A stretch of DNA of 64,000 bases from Eubacterium sp. MSJ-21. Lineage in GTDB: Bacteria > Bacillota > Clostridia > Lachnospirales > Lachnospiraceae. The stretch spans positions 1 through 64,000 of the forward strand of contig NZ_JAHLPZ010000010.1 in assembly GCF_018918185.1 (NCBI RefSeq). The letters are read 5' to 3'. How positions within the stretch are numbered: the stretch's first letter is position 1; each line of letters opens with the position of its first letter. Below, in pieces: positions 17,798 to 27,321 of the stretch. The translations under genes were made by a program, and so were the position numbers. Under the pieces are notes generated by a model that was given only the letters and a program-made list of their open reading frames with translations, was not told the origin of the DNA and ran no database searches.

Positions 17798-20206
17798 ATG
17801 CAGAATAGATACGACAAATGTCCGAATTGTATGCAGACCCTTGGACAAGGGGAAGACACATGTCCGTATTGCGGATTTGACGTGAGTGGATACGAAGAGA
17901 AACCAAACTGCTTACGTCCGTTTACAGTGTTACAGGGCAAATACATGATTGGCCGGGTAATTGGTATGGGTGGTTTTGGAATCACTTATATCGGCTGGGA
18001 TCTGAATCTTCAGACCTATATTGCTATTAAGGAATATTTCCCGGAGAGTTTCGCGCATCGTGATACAATGGCGACAACGACAGTTACAACGAATGAGAAC
18101 AAGCAGGAAATCTATGACAAAGGTTTGAAGCGTTATGTGGAAGAGGCGAGAAATCTCTCAAAATTCTATCAGCTGCAGGGTATTGTATCCGTTAAAGATT
18201 TTTTCTATGAGAATGGCACCGGATATATTGTTATGGAGTATATCAATGGCGTGGATCTCAAGCATTATCTGAAGGGCATGGGAGGCACGTTAGATGAGGC
18301 GACTGTGCTTACTTTGATGAAACCTGTATTTGAGTCTTTGTATGAGGTACATAAAAATGGATTGGTACACCGGGATATCAGCCCGGATAACATCATGGTA
18401 GATAACGAGGGCAAGATCAAGCTGATTGATTTTGGCTCGGTGCGTGGACAATCTGCGGAGACTGATAAAACTTATACCGTGATATTAAAACATGGGTATG
18501 CACCACCGGAGCAGTATTATGCGAAGGGGAAGCAGGGACCTTGGACCGATATCTACAGCTTGTGTGCGACGATGTATAAGATGCTTACCGGTGAGGTTCC
18601 GCCGAATGGCGTAGAACGTATGGAAGAGGATACCTATACAGATCCTTCGAAGAGGGGAATCTCCGTATCAGAGCGGACAGAGGCTGTGCTTCGCAAGGGA
18701 CTGGCAGTAAAGGCTTCGGAACGTTATCAGGATATCGGACAGCTGCTCACAGATTTATATGGAAGTGGACCGGTTGCTGCGGGCAATGCAATGCCACAGG
18801 CAAATCCGTATACAACATCAGGAAACAATTCGATGTCTGCGTCGATGCAGTCGATGCATCTGACACCAGGACAGAACGATGCTGCACCGGAAAATAATAA
18901 AAAGAAGATTGGATTGATCGCAGGGATTGCAGCAGCTGTTGTGGCGCTGATTGTAGGTCTGGTTCTGATCTTAGGCGGTGGAAAGAAAAAAGATAACGAT
19001 GCAACGACGACAGAATCGCCGGCCGAGATGACAGAAGCTGCCAGCACGACAGATGCGACGACAGAGAATACAACGGAAGCAACGACAGAGGCAGACGTAA
19101 GTGGTGCAGGTGAATATGTCTGGCCAACGGAGCTCTCTGATTCGTGGAGAGATTATACAGCGAATATTGATGGTACGATCTACCAGTTCCCGCTTCCATA
19201 TTCGGAGTGGAAATCAAAGGGCTGGCAGACAGATAGCTCTGTTGTCAAAGTGGCATCGGGCGATTGGGATTATCTGAATTGTTATACAGATCGTGCAGAA
19301 TTAACAATAGTTGTGGCGAACCCTGGAATGAATGAGGCAGACATAAACAGTTGTTTTGTTGTCGGATTTTCATTTAATGCAAGAACAGACGACCATAAGG
19401 ATGATTTTTCAATCGAGCTCTCAAATGGAATCCAACTGTTTACTTCGACAGAGAACGATATTAAGGCTGTTTTTGGTGCACCGGAGAGCCGTTATGAAGG
19501 AACGCATTCTATTGATGACAGCCAGTATGTTGCGATTGATTATGCCGGAGATGAAATCAAAGATGGCATGGATTTAGAGGTATCGGATGAAAAGAACCTG
19601 TATTCCATCAGCCTTGTGAATTCAAAACTGCCGGATATCGGAGCGAATGTGAGTGATATTAGTATGGATGCTCCGGCAATCAATGATAAGTATGTTGCTC
19701 CGGAAGGACCGAGTACAGACCGCTTTGACGGAATTATTACAATCGGTGACAAGAATTATGTGCTTCCGGTTACGTTCTCTGAGTTTGCCGCAGATGGTTG
19801 GGCGCTGGATACTGCTGTATCGGCTTATATCGGTGGGAAAAGCAGTGAGAGTACTTACATGGAGAAGAATGGGGAAAAGATTGGAATCACGTTGGAGAAT
19901 TATACCGGTAATGCTATTTTGCCTGAACACGCATACATATCAAAAATTGATATAGATAAGAATTATTATACAGGAAATGCCGTATTTCCGGGAGGGATTT
20001 CCATGACCGATGATGGAAGTAAGATTGAATCTGTTTATGGAGATCTGGGCGAAGATGACTTCTCGAAGGATGAGTATTCATCGTTTATTTCATATTATAT
20101 ATACAAGTATGAAGATACGGATTATATCAGTATAAGTGCTTATGCTGATCCGGAAACGGGAAAGATAACAGATTACAGCTATTCTACGAGCAAAAAGATC
20201 GAATAA
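17798..20206 (+). CDS. Membrane Ser/Thr protein kinase with N-terminal zinc ribbon
   Basis: The 802-residue protein has a zinc ribbon (CPNCMQTLGQGEDTCPYCG, residues 8-26) and a complete eukaryotic-like kinase domain (about 44-320). The motifs are the Gly loop GMGGFG, IAIKEYFPE, catalytic LVHRDISPDN (about 190), LIDFG (about 210) and YAPPEQY. After a Ser/Asn-rich linker comes a transmembrane helix (about 370-392) and a Thr/Ala/Glu-rich stalk, then two related extracellular domains (about 430-620 and 635-800). The insert IKEYFPESFAHRD marks a subgroup common in Clostridia. It phosphorylates proteins in response to something outside; no PASTA repeats are present. Start chosen at ATG 17798 with GAGGAAA; the frame extends to 17747. 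Citrate synthase follows by 16 bp. Confidence 0.92.
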   Translation: MQNRYDKCPNCMQTLGQGEDTCPYCGFDVSGYEEKPNCLRPFTVLQGKYMIGRVIGMGGFGITYIGWDLNLQTYIAIKEYFPESFAHRDTMATTTVTTNENKQEIYDKGLKRYVEEARNLSKFYQLQGIVSVKDFFYENGTGYIVMEYINGVDLKHYLKGMGGTLDEATVLTLMKPVFESLYEVHKNGLVHRDISPDNIMVDNEGKIKLIDFGSVRGQSAETDKTYTVILKHGYAPPEQYYAKGKQGPWTDIYSLCATMYKMLTGEVPPNGVERMEEDTYTDPSKRGISVSERTEAVLRKGLAVKASERYQDIGQLLTDLYGSGPVAAGNAMPQANPYTTSGNNSMSASMQSMHLTPGQNDAAPENNKKKIGLIAGIAAAVVALIVGLVLILGGGKKKDNDATTTESPAEMTEAASTTDATTENTTEATTEADVSGAGEYVWPTELSDSWRDYTANIDGTIYQFPLPYSEWKSKGWQTDSSVVKVASGDWDYLNCYTDRAELTIVVANPGMNEADINSCFVVGFSFNARTDDHKDDFSIELSNGIQLFTSTENDIKAVFGAPESRYEGTHSIDDSQYVAIDYAGDEIKDGMDLEVSDEKNLYSISLVNSKLPDIGANVSDISMDAPAINDKYVAPEGPSTDRFDGIITIGDKNYVLPVTFSEFAADGWALDTAVSAYIGGKSSESTYMEKNGEKIGITLENYTGNAILPEHAYISKIDIDKNYYTGNAVFPGGISMTDDGSKIESVYGDLGEDDFSKDEYSSFISYYIYKYEDTDYISISAYADPETGKITDYSYSTSKKIE

Positions 20207-20222
20207 GATAGGAGTTGATGGC

Positions 20223-21581
20223 ATGTCAGATTTGAAGTTTGACCAGATACTAGATGAATATGTACGTTTCTGTAACGATTCGGGAAAGATTGACTTAAAT
20301 CTCTACGAAGAGTACAACGTAAAGCGGGGACTTCGAGACTCCAACGGACGAGGCGTACTGACCGGACTTACAGAGGTGTCCGACGTTATGGGATTTAGCG
20401 TAGTGGATGGACATCGTGTGCCAATTCCAGGAGAGCTTTATTTTCAGGGGTATGAGGTACAGCAGCTCGTACAGGGTTTCCGAAACAGTCAATATGGATT
20501 TGAAGAGACGACATATCTGCTTTTGTTCGGTGATCTGCCAAGTCAGGAACAGCTCGATTGCTTCAAGGAAGTGCTTGGCGAGCTTCGCCAGCTTCCGGAG
20601 AGCTTTAACCGTGACGTTATCATGAAGGCACCGAGCCGTGATATGATGAATGTCCTGCAGAAATGTGTTTTGACTTTATATACTTATGATCCGGATCCGA
20701 ACAATCTGGATATCAAAAATGTGCTGATGCAGTGCTTGCAGCTGATTGCCCAGTTCCCGGTTATGGCGGCGTACGGTTATCAGGCTTATAGACATTATTA
20801 CCTCGATAAGAGCTTAGTTATCCACAGACCGAAGAAGGAGCTTTCGACCGCAGAGAATATCCTGCGTCTGCTTCGTACCGATGGCAAATACACGGCGTTA
20901 GAAGCAAAAGTTTTAGATGTCTGTCTGGTTATCCATGCGGAGCATGGTGGTGGTAACAACTCGACATTTACGACACACGTACTAACATCGACAGGAACCG
21001 ATACGTATTCGACCGTCGCGGCGTCCCTTGGTTCTCTGAAGGGACCGAAGCATGGTGGCGCGAATATCAAGGTTCAACAGATGTTTGATGATATGAAGAT
21101 GCATGTGAAGGATTGGGAGAACGAGGATGAGATTTCTGAGTATCTGCAGGGGCTCCTTGACAAGAAGGGATTCGATCATTCCGGTTTGATCTATGGTATG
21201 GGACATGCGGTTTATAGCGAGTCTGACCCAAGAGCGGTAATCTTGAAGAAATATGCGAAGAAGCTTTCTGAGGAGAAGGGCTTGCAGGATGAGTTCGCGC
21301 TGTATGACAGAGTGGAGCGTATTGCAGCGGATCTGATCAGTGAGCATCGCCGGACATTCAAGACCGTCTGTGCGAATGTCGATTTCTACAGTGGATTCGT
21401 CTATACGATGTTGAAACTGCCAATCGAGATATTCACACCGATTTTTGCGATTTCCCGTATCTCCGGCTGGTCTGCACACCGGATTGAGGAGCTTGTGAAC
21501 AAGGGCAAGATTATCCGTCCAGCTTACAAATTCGTTGGACATCATAAGGAATATATACCAATTGAGAAACGTGACTGGTAA
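20223..21581 (+). CDS. Citrate synthase
   Basis: The 452-residue protein condenses acetyl-CoA and oxaloacetate. It has the citrate synthase active-site blocks: HAEHGGGNNSTFTTHV, SLKGPKHGGANIKV with its catalytic His, GMGHAVYSESDPRA, and the catalytic Asp in CANVDFYSG. The C-terminus has the CoA/citrate region ISRISGWSAHRIEE. The N-terminal 60 residues are longer than in the E. coli type and fit the form found in anaerobic Clostridia that make glutamate by a partial oxidative TCA branch. The gene follows the kinase gene after 16 bp and shares its promoter, an unusual pairing. A perfect terminator follows. Confidence 0.94.
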   Translation: MSDLKFDQILDEYVRFCNDSGKIDLNLYEEYNVKRGLRDSNGRGVLTGLTEVSDVMGFSVVDGHRVPIPGELYFQGYEVQQLVQGFRNSQYGFEETTYLLLFGDLPSQEQLDCFKEVLGELRQLPESFNRDVIMKAPSRDMMNVLQKCVLTLYTYDPDPNNLDIKNVLMQCLQLIAQFPVMAAYGYQAYRHYYLDKSLVIHRPKKELSTAENILRLLRTDGKYTALEAKVLDVCLVIHAEHGGGNNSTFTTHVLTSTGTDTYSTVAASLGSLKGPKHGGANIKVQQMFDDMKMHVKDWENEDEISEYLQGLLDKKGFDHSGLIYGMGHAVYSESDPRAVILKKYAKKLSEEKGLQDEFALYDRVERIAADLISEHRRTFKTVCANVDFYSGFVYTMLKLPIEIFTPIFAISRISGWSAHRIEELVNKGKIIRPAYKFVGHHKEYIPIEKRDW

Positions 21582-21586
21582 GAGTA

Positions 21587-21631
21587 TACAGTTTGCATGA
21601 ACTACAAATCATGCAAACTGTATTTTTTTTG
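21587..21631 (+). terminator. Terminator after citrate synthase
   Basis: ATACAGTTTGCATGA and TCATGCAAACTGTAT form a perfect 15-bp stem with an 8-nt loop, followed by seven or more T. Confidence 0.95.
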
Positions 21632-21755
21632 AATACATCTTGATGTGGATGAATCTTTTATTTCTTGCATAATCTATAAAGAGTGTGTTAGTATTGCAAG
21701 TATAAAAAAATGCTAGTATCTGTATAAAAAAATAGACGAAAGGGATAAAAAGTAT

Positions 21756-22619
21756 ATGTGGGTAGCCGATCAGTGGAAAGACTATGAAATTATAGATTGC
21801 TCCAAGGGGGAGAAACTAGAACGATGGGGAAAATACGTGCTGCTGCGTCCGGATCCGCAGGTATTGTGGGATACACCGCGTAAGAATCCGGCGTGGAAAA
21901 AGTTGAATGGACATTATCATAGAAGCAACAAAGGTGGCGGTGAGTGGGAATTCTTTGATCTGCCGGAACAATGGAGCATCCATTATAAGGATGTGACATT
22001 TCATCTGAAACCATTTACCTTTAAGCATACCGGACTTTTCCCGGAACAGGCAACAAACTGGGACTGGTTCTCAGAGAAGATCCGACATGCCGGCAGGGAG
22101 ATTAAAGTGCTGAATCTCTTTGGATATACCGGAGGTGCGACGCTTGCGGCGGCGAAGGCCGGTGCGAAGGTTACACATGTGGATGCATCGAAGGGGATGA
22201 TAACCTGGGGCAAGGAAAATGCGGTATCCTCCGGCCTTGGTGATGCACCAATCCGCTGGCTTGTGGATGACTGCGTAAAGTTCGTGGAACGTGAGATCCG
22301 CCGTGGCAATCATTATGATGGAATCATTATGGATCCGCCATCGTATGGACGTGGACCGAAGGGAGAAATCTGGAAATTAGAGGAGAAAATTCATCCATTT
22401 ATTGCATTGGCAAGTCAGCTTTTGTCGGATGATCCATTATTTTTCCTTGTGAATTCGTATACAACCGGATTGGCACCGGCGGTGCTTACGTATATGATCT
22501 CTACAGAGGTCTGTGCGAAGTTTGGCGGATGCGTGGAGTCGCAGGAGATTGGACTTCCGGTAAAGGAAAGTGGATTGATTCTGCCTTGTGGGGCGTCGGG
22601 ACGCTGGAGCAGGGAGTAA
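21756..22619 (+). CDS. Class I SAM-dependent rRNA methyltransferase (RlmI-like)
   Basis: The 287-residue protein has a Rossmann methyltransferase domain. SAM-binding motif I is VLNLFGYTGGATLAAAKAGA, followed by VTHVDASKG and the catalytic DPPSYGRG. The DPPSYG motif and FGYTG loop are those of the COG1092 group of 23S rRNA cytosine-C5 or guanine methyltransferases. The N-terminal PUA domain of RlmI is absent or replaced by about 100 residues of other sequence. The RNA target is not determined. GAAAGGGA precedes the ATG. Confidence 0.85.
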   Translation: MWVADQWKDYEIIDCSKGEKLERWGKYVLLRPDPQVLWDTPRKNPAWKKLNGHYHRSNKGGGEWEFFDLPEQWSIHYKDVTFHLKPFTFKHTGLFPEQATNWDWFSEKIRHAGREIKVLNLFGYTGGATLAAAKAGAKVTHVDASKGMITWGKENAVSSGLGDAPIRWLVDDCVKFVEREIRRGNHYDGIIMDPPSYGRGPKGEIWKLEEKIHPFIALASQLLSDDPLFFLVNSYTTGLAPAVLTYMISTEVCAKFGGCVESQEIGLPVKESGLILPCGASGRWSRE

Positions 22620-22678
22620 TGGATGTAAGAGCCTGATAGATACAGTTTACAGGAAGAGATAAGAAAGGACTGGGAAGA

Positions 22679-24286
22679 TTGCAGGAACCGTTGGATGTGA
22701 AAGAAAAGCATCATGATGATAAGGAACATGAGAAGCTGCGATATGGACATCAGAATAAAGCGAAGTCTGTTTATATTACGAAGATTGCCATTGTTGTATT
22801 TACGCTGATTCTGCAGATCTTTTTCTGGGTATTCCTGTATGGAATTGCCAAGAGCTATATGATCTACTGGAAGACGCTTGCGTTGCTGCTTTCGGCATCG
22901 GTCGTTCTGTATATCGTCAATAAACAGGAGAATCCCGCGTATAAGCTGACGTGGATTCTGCTTATGGCAGTTACGCCGATCTTAGGTGGCGTGCTATATA
23001 TCGCAATCGCAGGCAACCGGACGCGTATGAAGTTTATCCGGGATGCGCAGAAGAATCATCTCGATACATTTCAGTATATGCCAAGCGATAAGAGCCGGCA
23101 GCGGGAGATCCGGAAGCTCAGTCAGAGTGCGAGTGTGCAGTCAACATATATCTCGAAGACGGCAGGCTATCCGGTCTACAAGAATACAGTGGTGAAGTAT
23201 TTCCCGCTCGGCGAGGATAATTTCGCAAAGCTGGTGGAAGAATTAAATAATGCAAAGCATTTCATATTCATGGAGTATTTTATTATCAAGCAGGGCGAGA
23301 TGTGGGATACGATCTTGGAAATCATGGAGCGAAAGGCGAAGGAAGGCGTGGATGTACGTCTGATCTACGATGATTTTGGCTGCTCGATGTGGATTCCGTC
23401 CCGATTCATCAAGGATATGAAGGAGAAGGGAATCAAAGTTGCGGCATTTAATCCGATCGGACCGTTCTTTAACCTGCGGCAGAACAACCGTGACCACCGG
23501 AAGATTACGGTCATTGACGGATATGTGGGATTTACAGGAGGAATCAATCTTGCGGACGAATATATCAACAAGAAATCACGGTTCGGTCATTGGAAGGATA
23601 CTGGTATCATGCTGAAGGGCGAAGCAGTCTGGAATCTTACGCTGATGTTCCTGCAGACATGGCTGATGTTAACCGGAGAGAAGGATGATTATTCTTCGTA
23701 TTCGCCGGAGAAACATCAGGAGATTGCATTTTTCTCGGATGGCTACATACAGCCATATGGAGATACGCCTGTGGACAATGAAATCGTCGGTGAGAATATC
23801 TACTTGAACATGATCAACAAGGCGAAACATTATGTGTATATTACAACGCCGTATCTGATTATCGACAATGAGATGGTAACCGCGCTGACACTTGCGGCAA
23901 AAAGCGGGATCGATGTGCGGATCATCACACCGGGAATCCCGGATAAGAAACTTGTGTATCTGGTAACCCAGTCGTATTATTATCAGCTGATTGAAGCGGG
24001 CGTGAAGATCTATCAGTATACGCCGGGCTTTATTCATGCGAAGACGGTAGTCGTGGATGATAAGGTCGCGACAGTCGGAACGATTAATTTTGACTATCGG
24101 AGTCTGTATCTGCATTTTGAATGTGGCGTCTGGATGTTCAACAGCAGTGTCATCTATGAAATTAAGGAAGACTATATGCTGACACTTGCGAAGTGTGACG
24201 AGGTGACGTTGGAGGAGATCCGGAAGACCAGTAAAACAAAGATGTTCGGACAGAGCCTGCTGCGGTTGGTGGCACCACTTATGTAG
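22679..24286 (+). CDS. cls: Cardiolipin synthase (phospholipase D family)
   Basis: The 535-residue protein has two N-terminal transmembrane helices (about 35-60 and 65-85, then 95-112) and two phospholipase D active sites: HRKITVIDGYVGFTGGIN and HAKTVVVDDKVATVGTINFD. It joins two phosphatidylglycerol molecules, or related lipids, into cardiolipin at the inner face of the membrane. The length and double HKD layout fit bacterial Cls. The first possible start is TTG 22679, with AGAAAGGA upstream; there is no Met before the first membrane helix, so the non-ATG start seems real. Confidence 0.93.
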   Translation: MQEPLDVKEKHHDDKEHEKLRYGHQNKAKSVYITKIAIVVFTLILQIFFWVFLYGIAKSYMIYWKTLALLLSASVVLYIVNKQENPAYKLTWILLMAVTPILGGVLYIAIAGNRTRMKFIRDAQKNHLDTFQYMPSDKSRQREIRKLSQSASVQSTYISKTAGYPVYKNTVVKYFPLGEDNFAKLVEELNNAKHFIFMEYFIIKQGEMWDTILEIMERKAKEGVDVRLIYDDFGCSMWIPSRFIKDMKEKGIKVAAFNPIGPFFNLRQNNRDHRKITVIDGYVGFTGGINLADEYINKKSRFGHWKDTGIMLKGEAVWNLTLMFLQTWLMLTGEKDDYSSYSPEKHQEIAFFSDGYIQPYGDTPVDNEIVGENIYLNMINKAKHYVYITTPYLIIDNEMVTALTLAAKSGIDVRIITPGIPDKKLVYLVTQSYYYQLIEAGVKIYQYTPGFIHAKTVVVDDKVATVGTINFDYRSLYLHFECGVWMFNSSVIYEIKEDYMLTLAKCDEVTLEEIRKTSKTKMFGQSLLRLVAPLM

Positions 24287-24351
24287 AGGACGTGGAGAAT
24301 AAATAGTTGTGGGTAGCTCACAGAATAGGAAACAGAGAAGGAAGGATAAGT

Positions 24352-24924
24352 ATGCAGCCAAAAGGGAAAAGAGAAACAACGGACGAACTGCTTGCAAGAA
24401 GCTTTAAGGAGCTGCTCTGCAAACAGCCGATGGAGAAGATCACGATCAAGGACATCACCGATAAGGCGGGGGTGATCCGACCGACATTCTATAATCATTT
24501 TTCGGACAAATACGCGCTTTTGGAGTATATTGTCCGGCATGACCTGCTTGCACCAATCAAGCCGCTTTTGGTGAATGATATGATACAGGAAGGACTGACA
24601 TTGTTGTTCTCGAATATCCAGAATGACCGGCATTTTTACGAGCGTGCTGTCCGCATAGAGGGGCAGAATTCGTTTGAAAGCATTGCGCGAAGCGAGGTTT
24701 CAAAACTTTTGTTAGACATTATTGACCAGAAGAAACAGGGTAAGAATCACAAATACCCATGGCTTGACCGTCAGATCATTGCCGAATACTACGCAAACTC
24801 CATGTGTTATGTGGCGATTGCGTGGATCAAACGGGATTATATGATTGCACCGAAGGATTTGTCGGAGATTTATAAATATCTGACGAAATCTTCTATGATG
24901 GATGTATTGAATGAACTTGTTTAA
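24352..24924 (+). CDS. TetR/AcrR-family transcriptional regulator
   Basis: The 190-residue protein has the TetR helix-turn-helix (about 10-55: ITIKDITDKAGVIRPTFYNH, FSDKYALLEYI) and a helical C-terminal domain like the dihydroxyacetone-kinase-regulator subgroup. GAAGGAAGG precedes ATG 24352; the frame extends to GTG 24307. It lies before the MMPL transporter and heptad-repeat genes, and probably represses them. That trio is common in Clostridia. Confidence 0.9.
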   Translation: MQPKGKRETTDELLARSFKELLCKQPMEKITIKDITDKAGVIRPTFYNHFSDKYALLEYIVRHDLLAPIKPLLVNDMIQEGLTLLFSNIQNDRHFYERAVRIEGQNSFESIARSEVSKLLLDIIDQKKQGKNHKYPWLDRQIIAEYYANSMCYVAIAWIKRDYMIAPKDLSEIYKYLTKSSMMDVLNELV

Positions 24925-25048
24925 GATAAGATGTGTTTTTGTCAAGAGGGAATTTGAGATAAAAGATATAAAATAGCCATACACAAACACACGGATGTCG
25001 ATATAATTATACAAAAGGATAGGTCTGTATAGAGACATAATACATTAA

Positions 25049-25087
25049 AGAGAGATTGAATGTTCCATATATTCAATCTCTTTTTTA
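25049..25087 (+). terminator. Terminator or attenuator between TetR and MMPL genes
   Basis: AGAGATTGAAT and ATTCAATCTCT form an 11-bp stem with a 9-nt loop, followed by six T. It lies 58 bp before the MMPL start, so it either ends the TetR transcript or attenuates the next operon. Confidence 0.85.
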
Positions 25088-25144
25088 TTATAGGGTTGCA
25101 ACAAAAAAGAATCAAGAAAGAAAAGAAAGAAAGGTGGATGAATC

Positions 25145-27235
25145 GTGATTCGATTTGGAAAGTGGGTAGTAAAACACAGAAGTCTGATTTTGATAATCGG
25201 TATTCTCTTACTGATTCCGTCAGCCTTCGGATATTTTCATACCCGTGTAAACTACGACATTTTGAACTATCTCCCGGATGAGATTGACACAATGAAAGGC
25301 CAGGAGATTATGGTGGACGAATTTGGAACCGGTGCATTTTCCATGTGCGTCGTCGAGGGAATGTCCGACAAAGACATCTCCAAGATGCGGAAGGAAATGT
25401 GCAAGGTAGACGGAGTAAAGGATGTATTATGGTATGATTCCTTCCTTGATCTGTCAGTACCGGTGGAGATGCTTCCGGACAGCATCAAGGATGTGTTCAT
25501 CAACAAGGATGCGGATTCTACGATCTTGTTTGTTCTGTATCCGAATTCCATTTCAGCCGATGAGACGATGGATGCCATCGAGAACTTACGTAAGGTTATG
25601 AATAAGCAGTGTTACCTCTCCGGTATGTCTGCAGTCGTAACAGATACGAAGAATCTGTCGAACAAGGAGACACCAATCTATGTACTGATCGCGGTCATCC
25701 TTTCAACAATCGTTCTTGCACTTGCAATGGACTCGGCGATTATCCCGGTATTCTTCCTGCTTAGTATCGGTATGGCGATCGTATACAACTTAGGTACGAA
25801 TGTGTTCAAAGGAGAAATCTCCTATGTCACACAGGCACTGGCGGCGGTACTGCAGCTCGGTGTCACAATGGACTATTCCATCTTCCTGTGGCACAGCTAC
25901 GAAGAGAAGCAGCAGGTATATCCGGGCGAGAAGGGACGTGCGATGGCACATGCAATCTCAAACACGATATCTTCGGTTGTCGGCAGTTCCATCACAACCG
26001 TGGCAGGCTTCATCGCTCTGTGCTTCATGAGCTTCACACTTGGCATGGACTTGGGTGTCGTTATGGCAAAGGGTGTTGTGTTCGGCGTAATCTGTTGTGT
26101 AACGGTTCTTCCATCTATGATTTTGATATTTGACAATGCAATCGAGAAGACAAAACACAAGGTTATCCTTCCGGACTTGTCCGGTATTTCAAAATGGGTA
26201 ACACAGCATTTTTACATATTCCTGATTCTGTTCTTCGTGCTGATCGGACCGGCTGTTTATGGTTACACACACAATACCGTCTATTATGATTTGGCAGGTA
26301 CACTTCCGGAGAGTCTGGAGAGTATCACAGCGAACAACAAACTGGAAGAACAGTATCACATGGGTGCAACCCACATGGTGCTTCTGGATGCGAACACACC
26401 GACAAAGGATGTTGTAAAGATGACAAAGGAAATGGAGAAGGTAGACGGTGTTAAGGCGGTACTTGGTCTTGACAGTATCGTCGGCTCTACAATCCCGAAG
26501 GATATGCTTCCGGATCAGATCCGTGAAGTGTTTGAGAGCGGCAAATATAAGATGCTTTTGATTATGTCGGAATACAAGGTGGCTTCGGATGAAGTAAATG
26601 AGCAGTGTGATACCTTGAAGCAGATGGTCAAGGATTGTGATGAAAACGGTATGTTAATCGGTGAAGCACCATGTACGAAAGATCTGATTGAGATCACAGA
26701 TGAGGATTTCAAGATGGTAAGTGCCGTATCCATCGGTGTTATCTTCGTAATTATTGCATTTGTATTCAAGTCCATTACACTTCCGGTTATCCTGGTTGCG
26801 GTTATCGAGTTTGCAATTTTTATCAACATGGGTATTCCAACCTACACGAAGACAGCGATTCCATTTATCGCCTCCATCGTAATCGGCACGATCCAGCTTG
26901 GTGCAACTGTTGATTATGCAATTTTGATGACGAACAAATATAAGCGTGCAAGACATAACGGACTTGCAAAGAAGGAAGCAGTCATTGAAGGAATGAAGGG
27001 CTCTGTACAGTCTATCGTTGTCAGTGCATTGAGCTTCTTCGCCGCAACCTTCGGTGTTGGTATGTATTCAAACATTGATATGATCAGCTCCCTGTGTACA
27101 CTGATGGCGCGTGGTGCATTGATCAGTATGGTAGTTGTTATTCTCTTGCTTCCAACCATGTTTATGATCTTCGATAAGGTGATCATTCATACAAGTGCTG
27201 GATTTATCAATAAGGAAAAGCAGGCAGAGCAGTAA
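25145..27235 (+). CDS. MMPL/RND-family transporter
   Basis: The 696-residue protein shows the MMPL architecture: a first membrane helix (12-30), an extracytoplasmic domain (about 35-175), five helices (about 177-335), then the same pattern repeated (helix 355-375, domain 380-530, helices 535-690). The second and third helices of each half hold the typical small-residue motifs (GVTMDYSIFLWHSYEE and GATVDYAILMTNKYKRA), whose Asp carries protons. Such proteins export lipids, drugs or envelope factors by proton antiport. GTG 25145 has AAGGTGG 7 bp upstream. The heptad-repeat protein next door is its probable partner. Confidence 0.92.
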   Translation: MIRFGKWVVKHRSLILIIGILLLIPSAFGYFHTRVNYDILNYLPDEIDTMKGQEIMVDEFGTGAFSMCVVEGMSDKDISKMRKEMCKVDGVKDVLWYDSFLDLSVPVEMLPDSIKDVFINKDADSTILFVLYPNSISADETMDAIENLRKVMNKQCYLSGMSAVVTDTKNLSNKETPIYVLIAVILSTIVLALAMDSAIIPVFFLLSIGMAIVYNLGTNVFKGEISYVTQALAAVLQLGVTMDYSIFLWHSYEEKQQVYPGEKGRAMAHAISNTISSVVGSSITTVAGFIALCFMSFTLGMDLGVVMAKGVVFGVICCVTVLPSMILIFDNAIEKTKHKVILPDLSGISKWVTQHFYIFLILFFVLIGPAVYGYTHNTVYYDLAGTLPESLESITANNKLEEQYHMGATHMVLLDANTPTKDVVKMTKEMEKVDGVKAVLGLDSIVGSTIPKDMLPDQIREVFESGKYKMLLIMSEYKVASDEVNEQCDTLKQMVKDCDENGMLIGEAPCTKDLIEITDEDFKMVSAVSIGVIFVIIAFVFKSITLPVILVAVIEFAIFINMGIPTYTKTAIPFIASIVIGTIQLGATVDYAILMTNKYKRARHNGLAKKEAVIEGMKGSVQSIVVSALSFFAATFGVGMYSNIDMISSLCTLMARGALISMVVVILLLPTMFMIFDKVIIHTSAGFINKEKQAEQ

Positions 27236-27321
27236 GATATTTTGAAAAGATCAGGCACAGTTGGAAATGGACTTGATCAACCATATTGGAAAAGGATGGA
27301 ATATAGGAAGGAGATTATATT

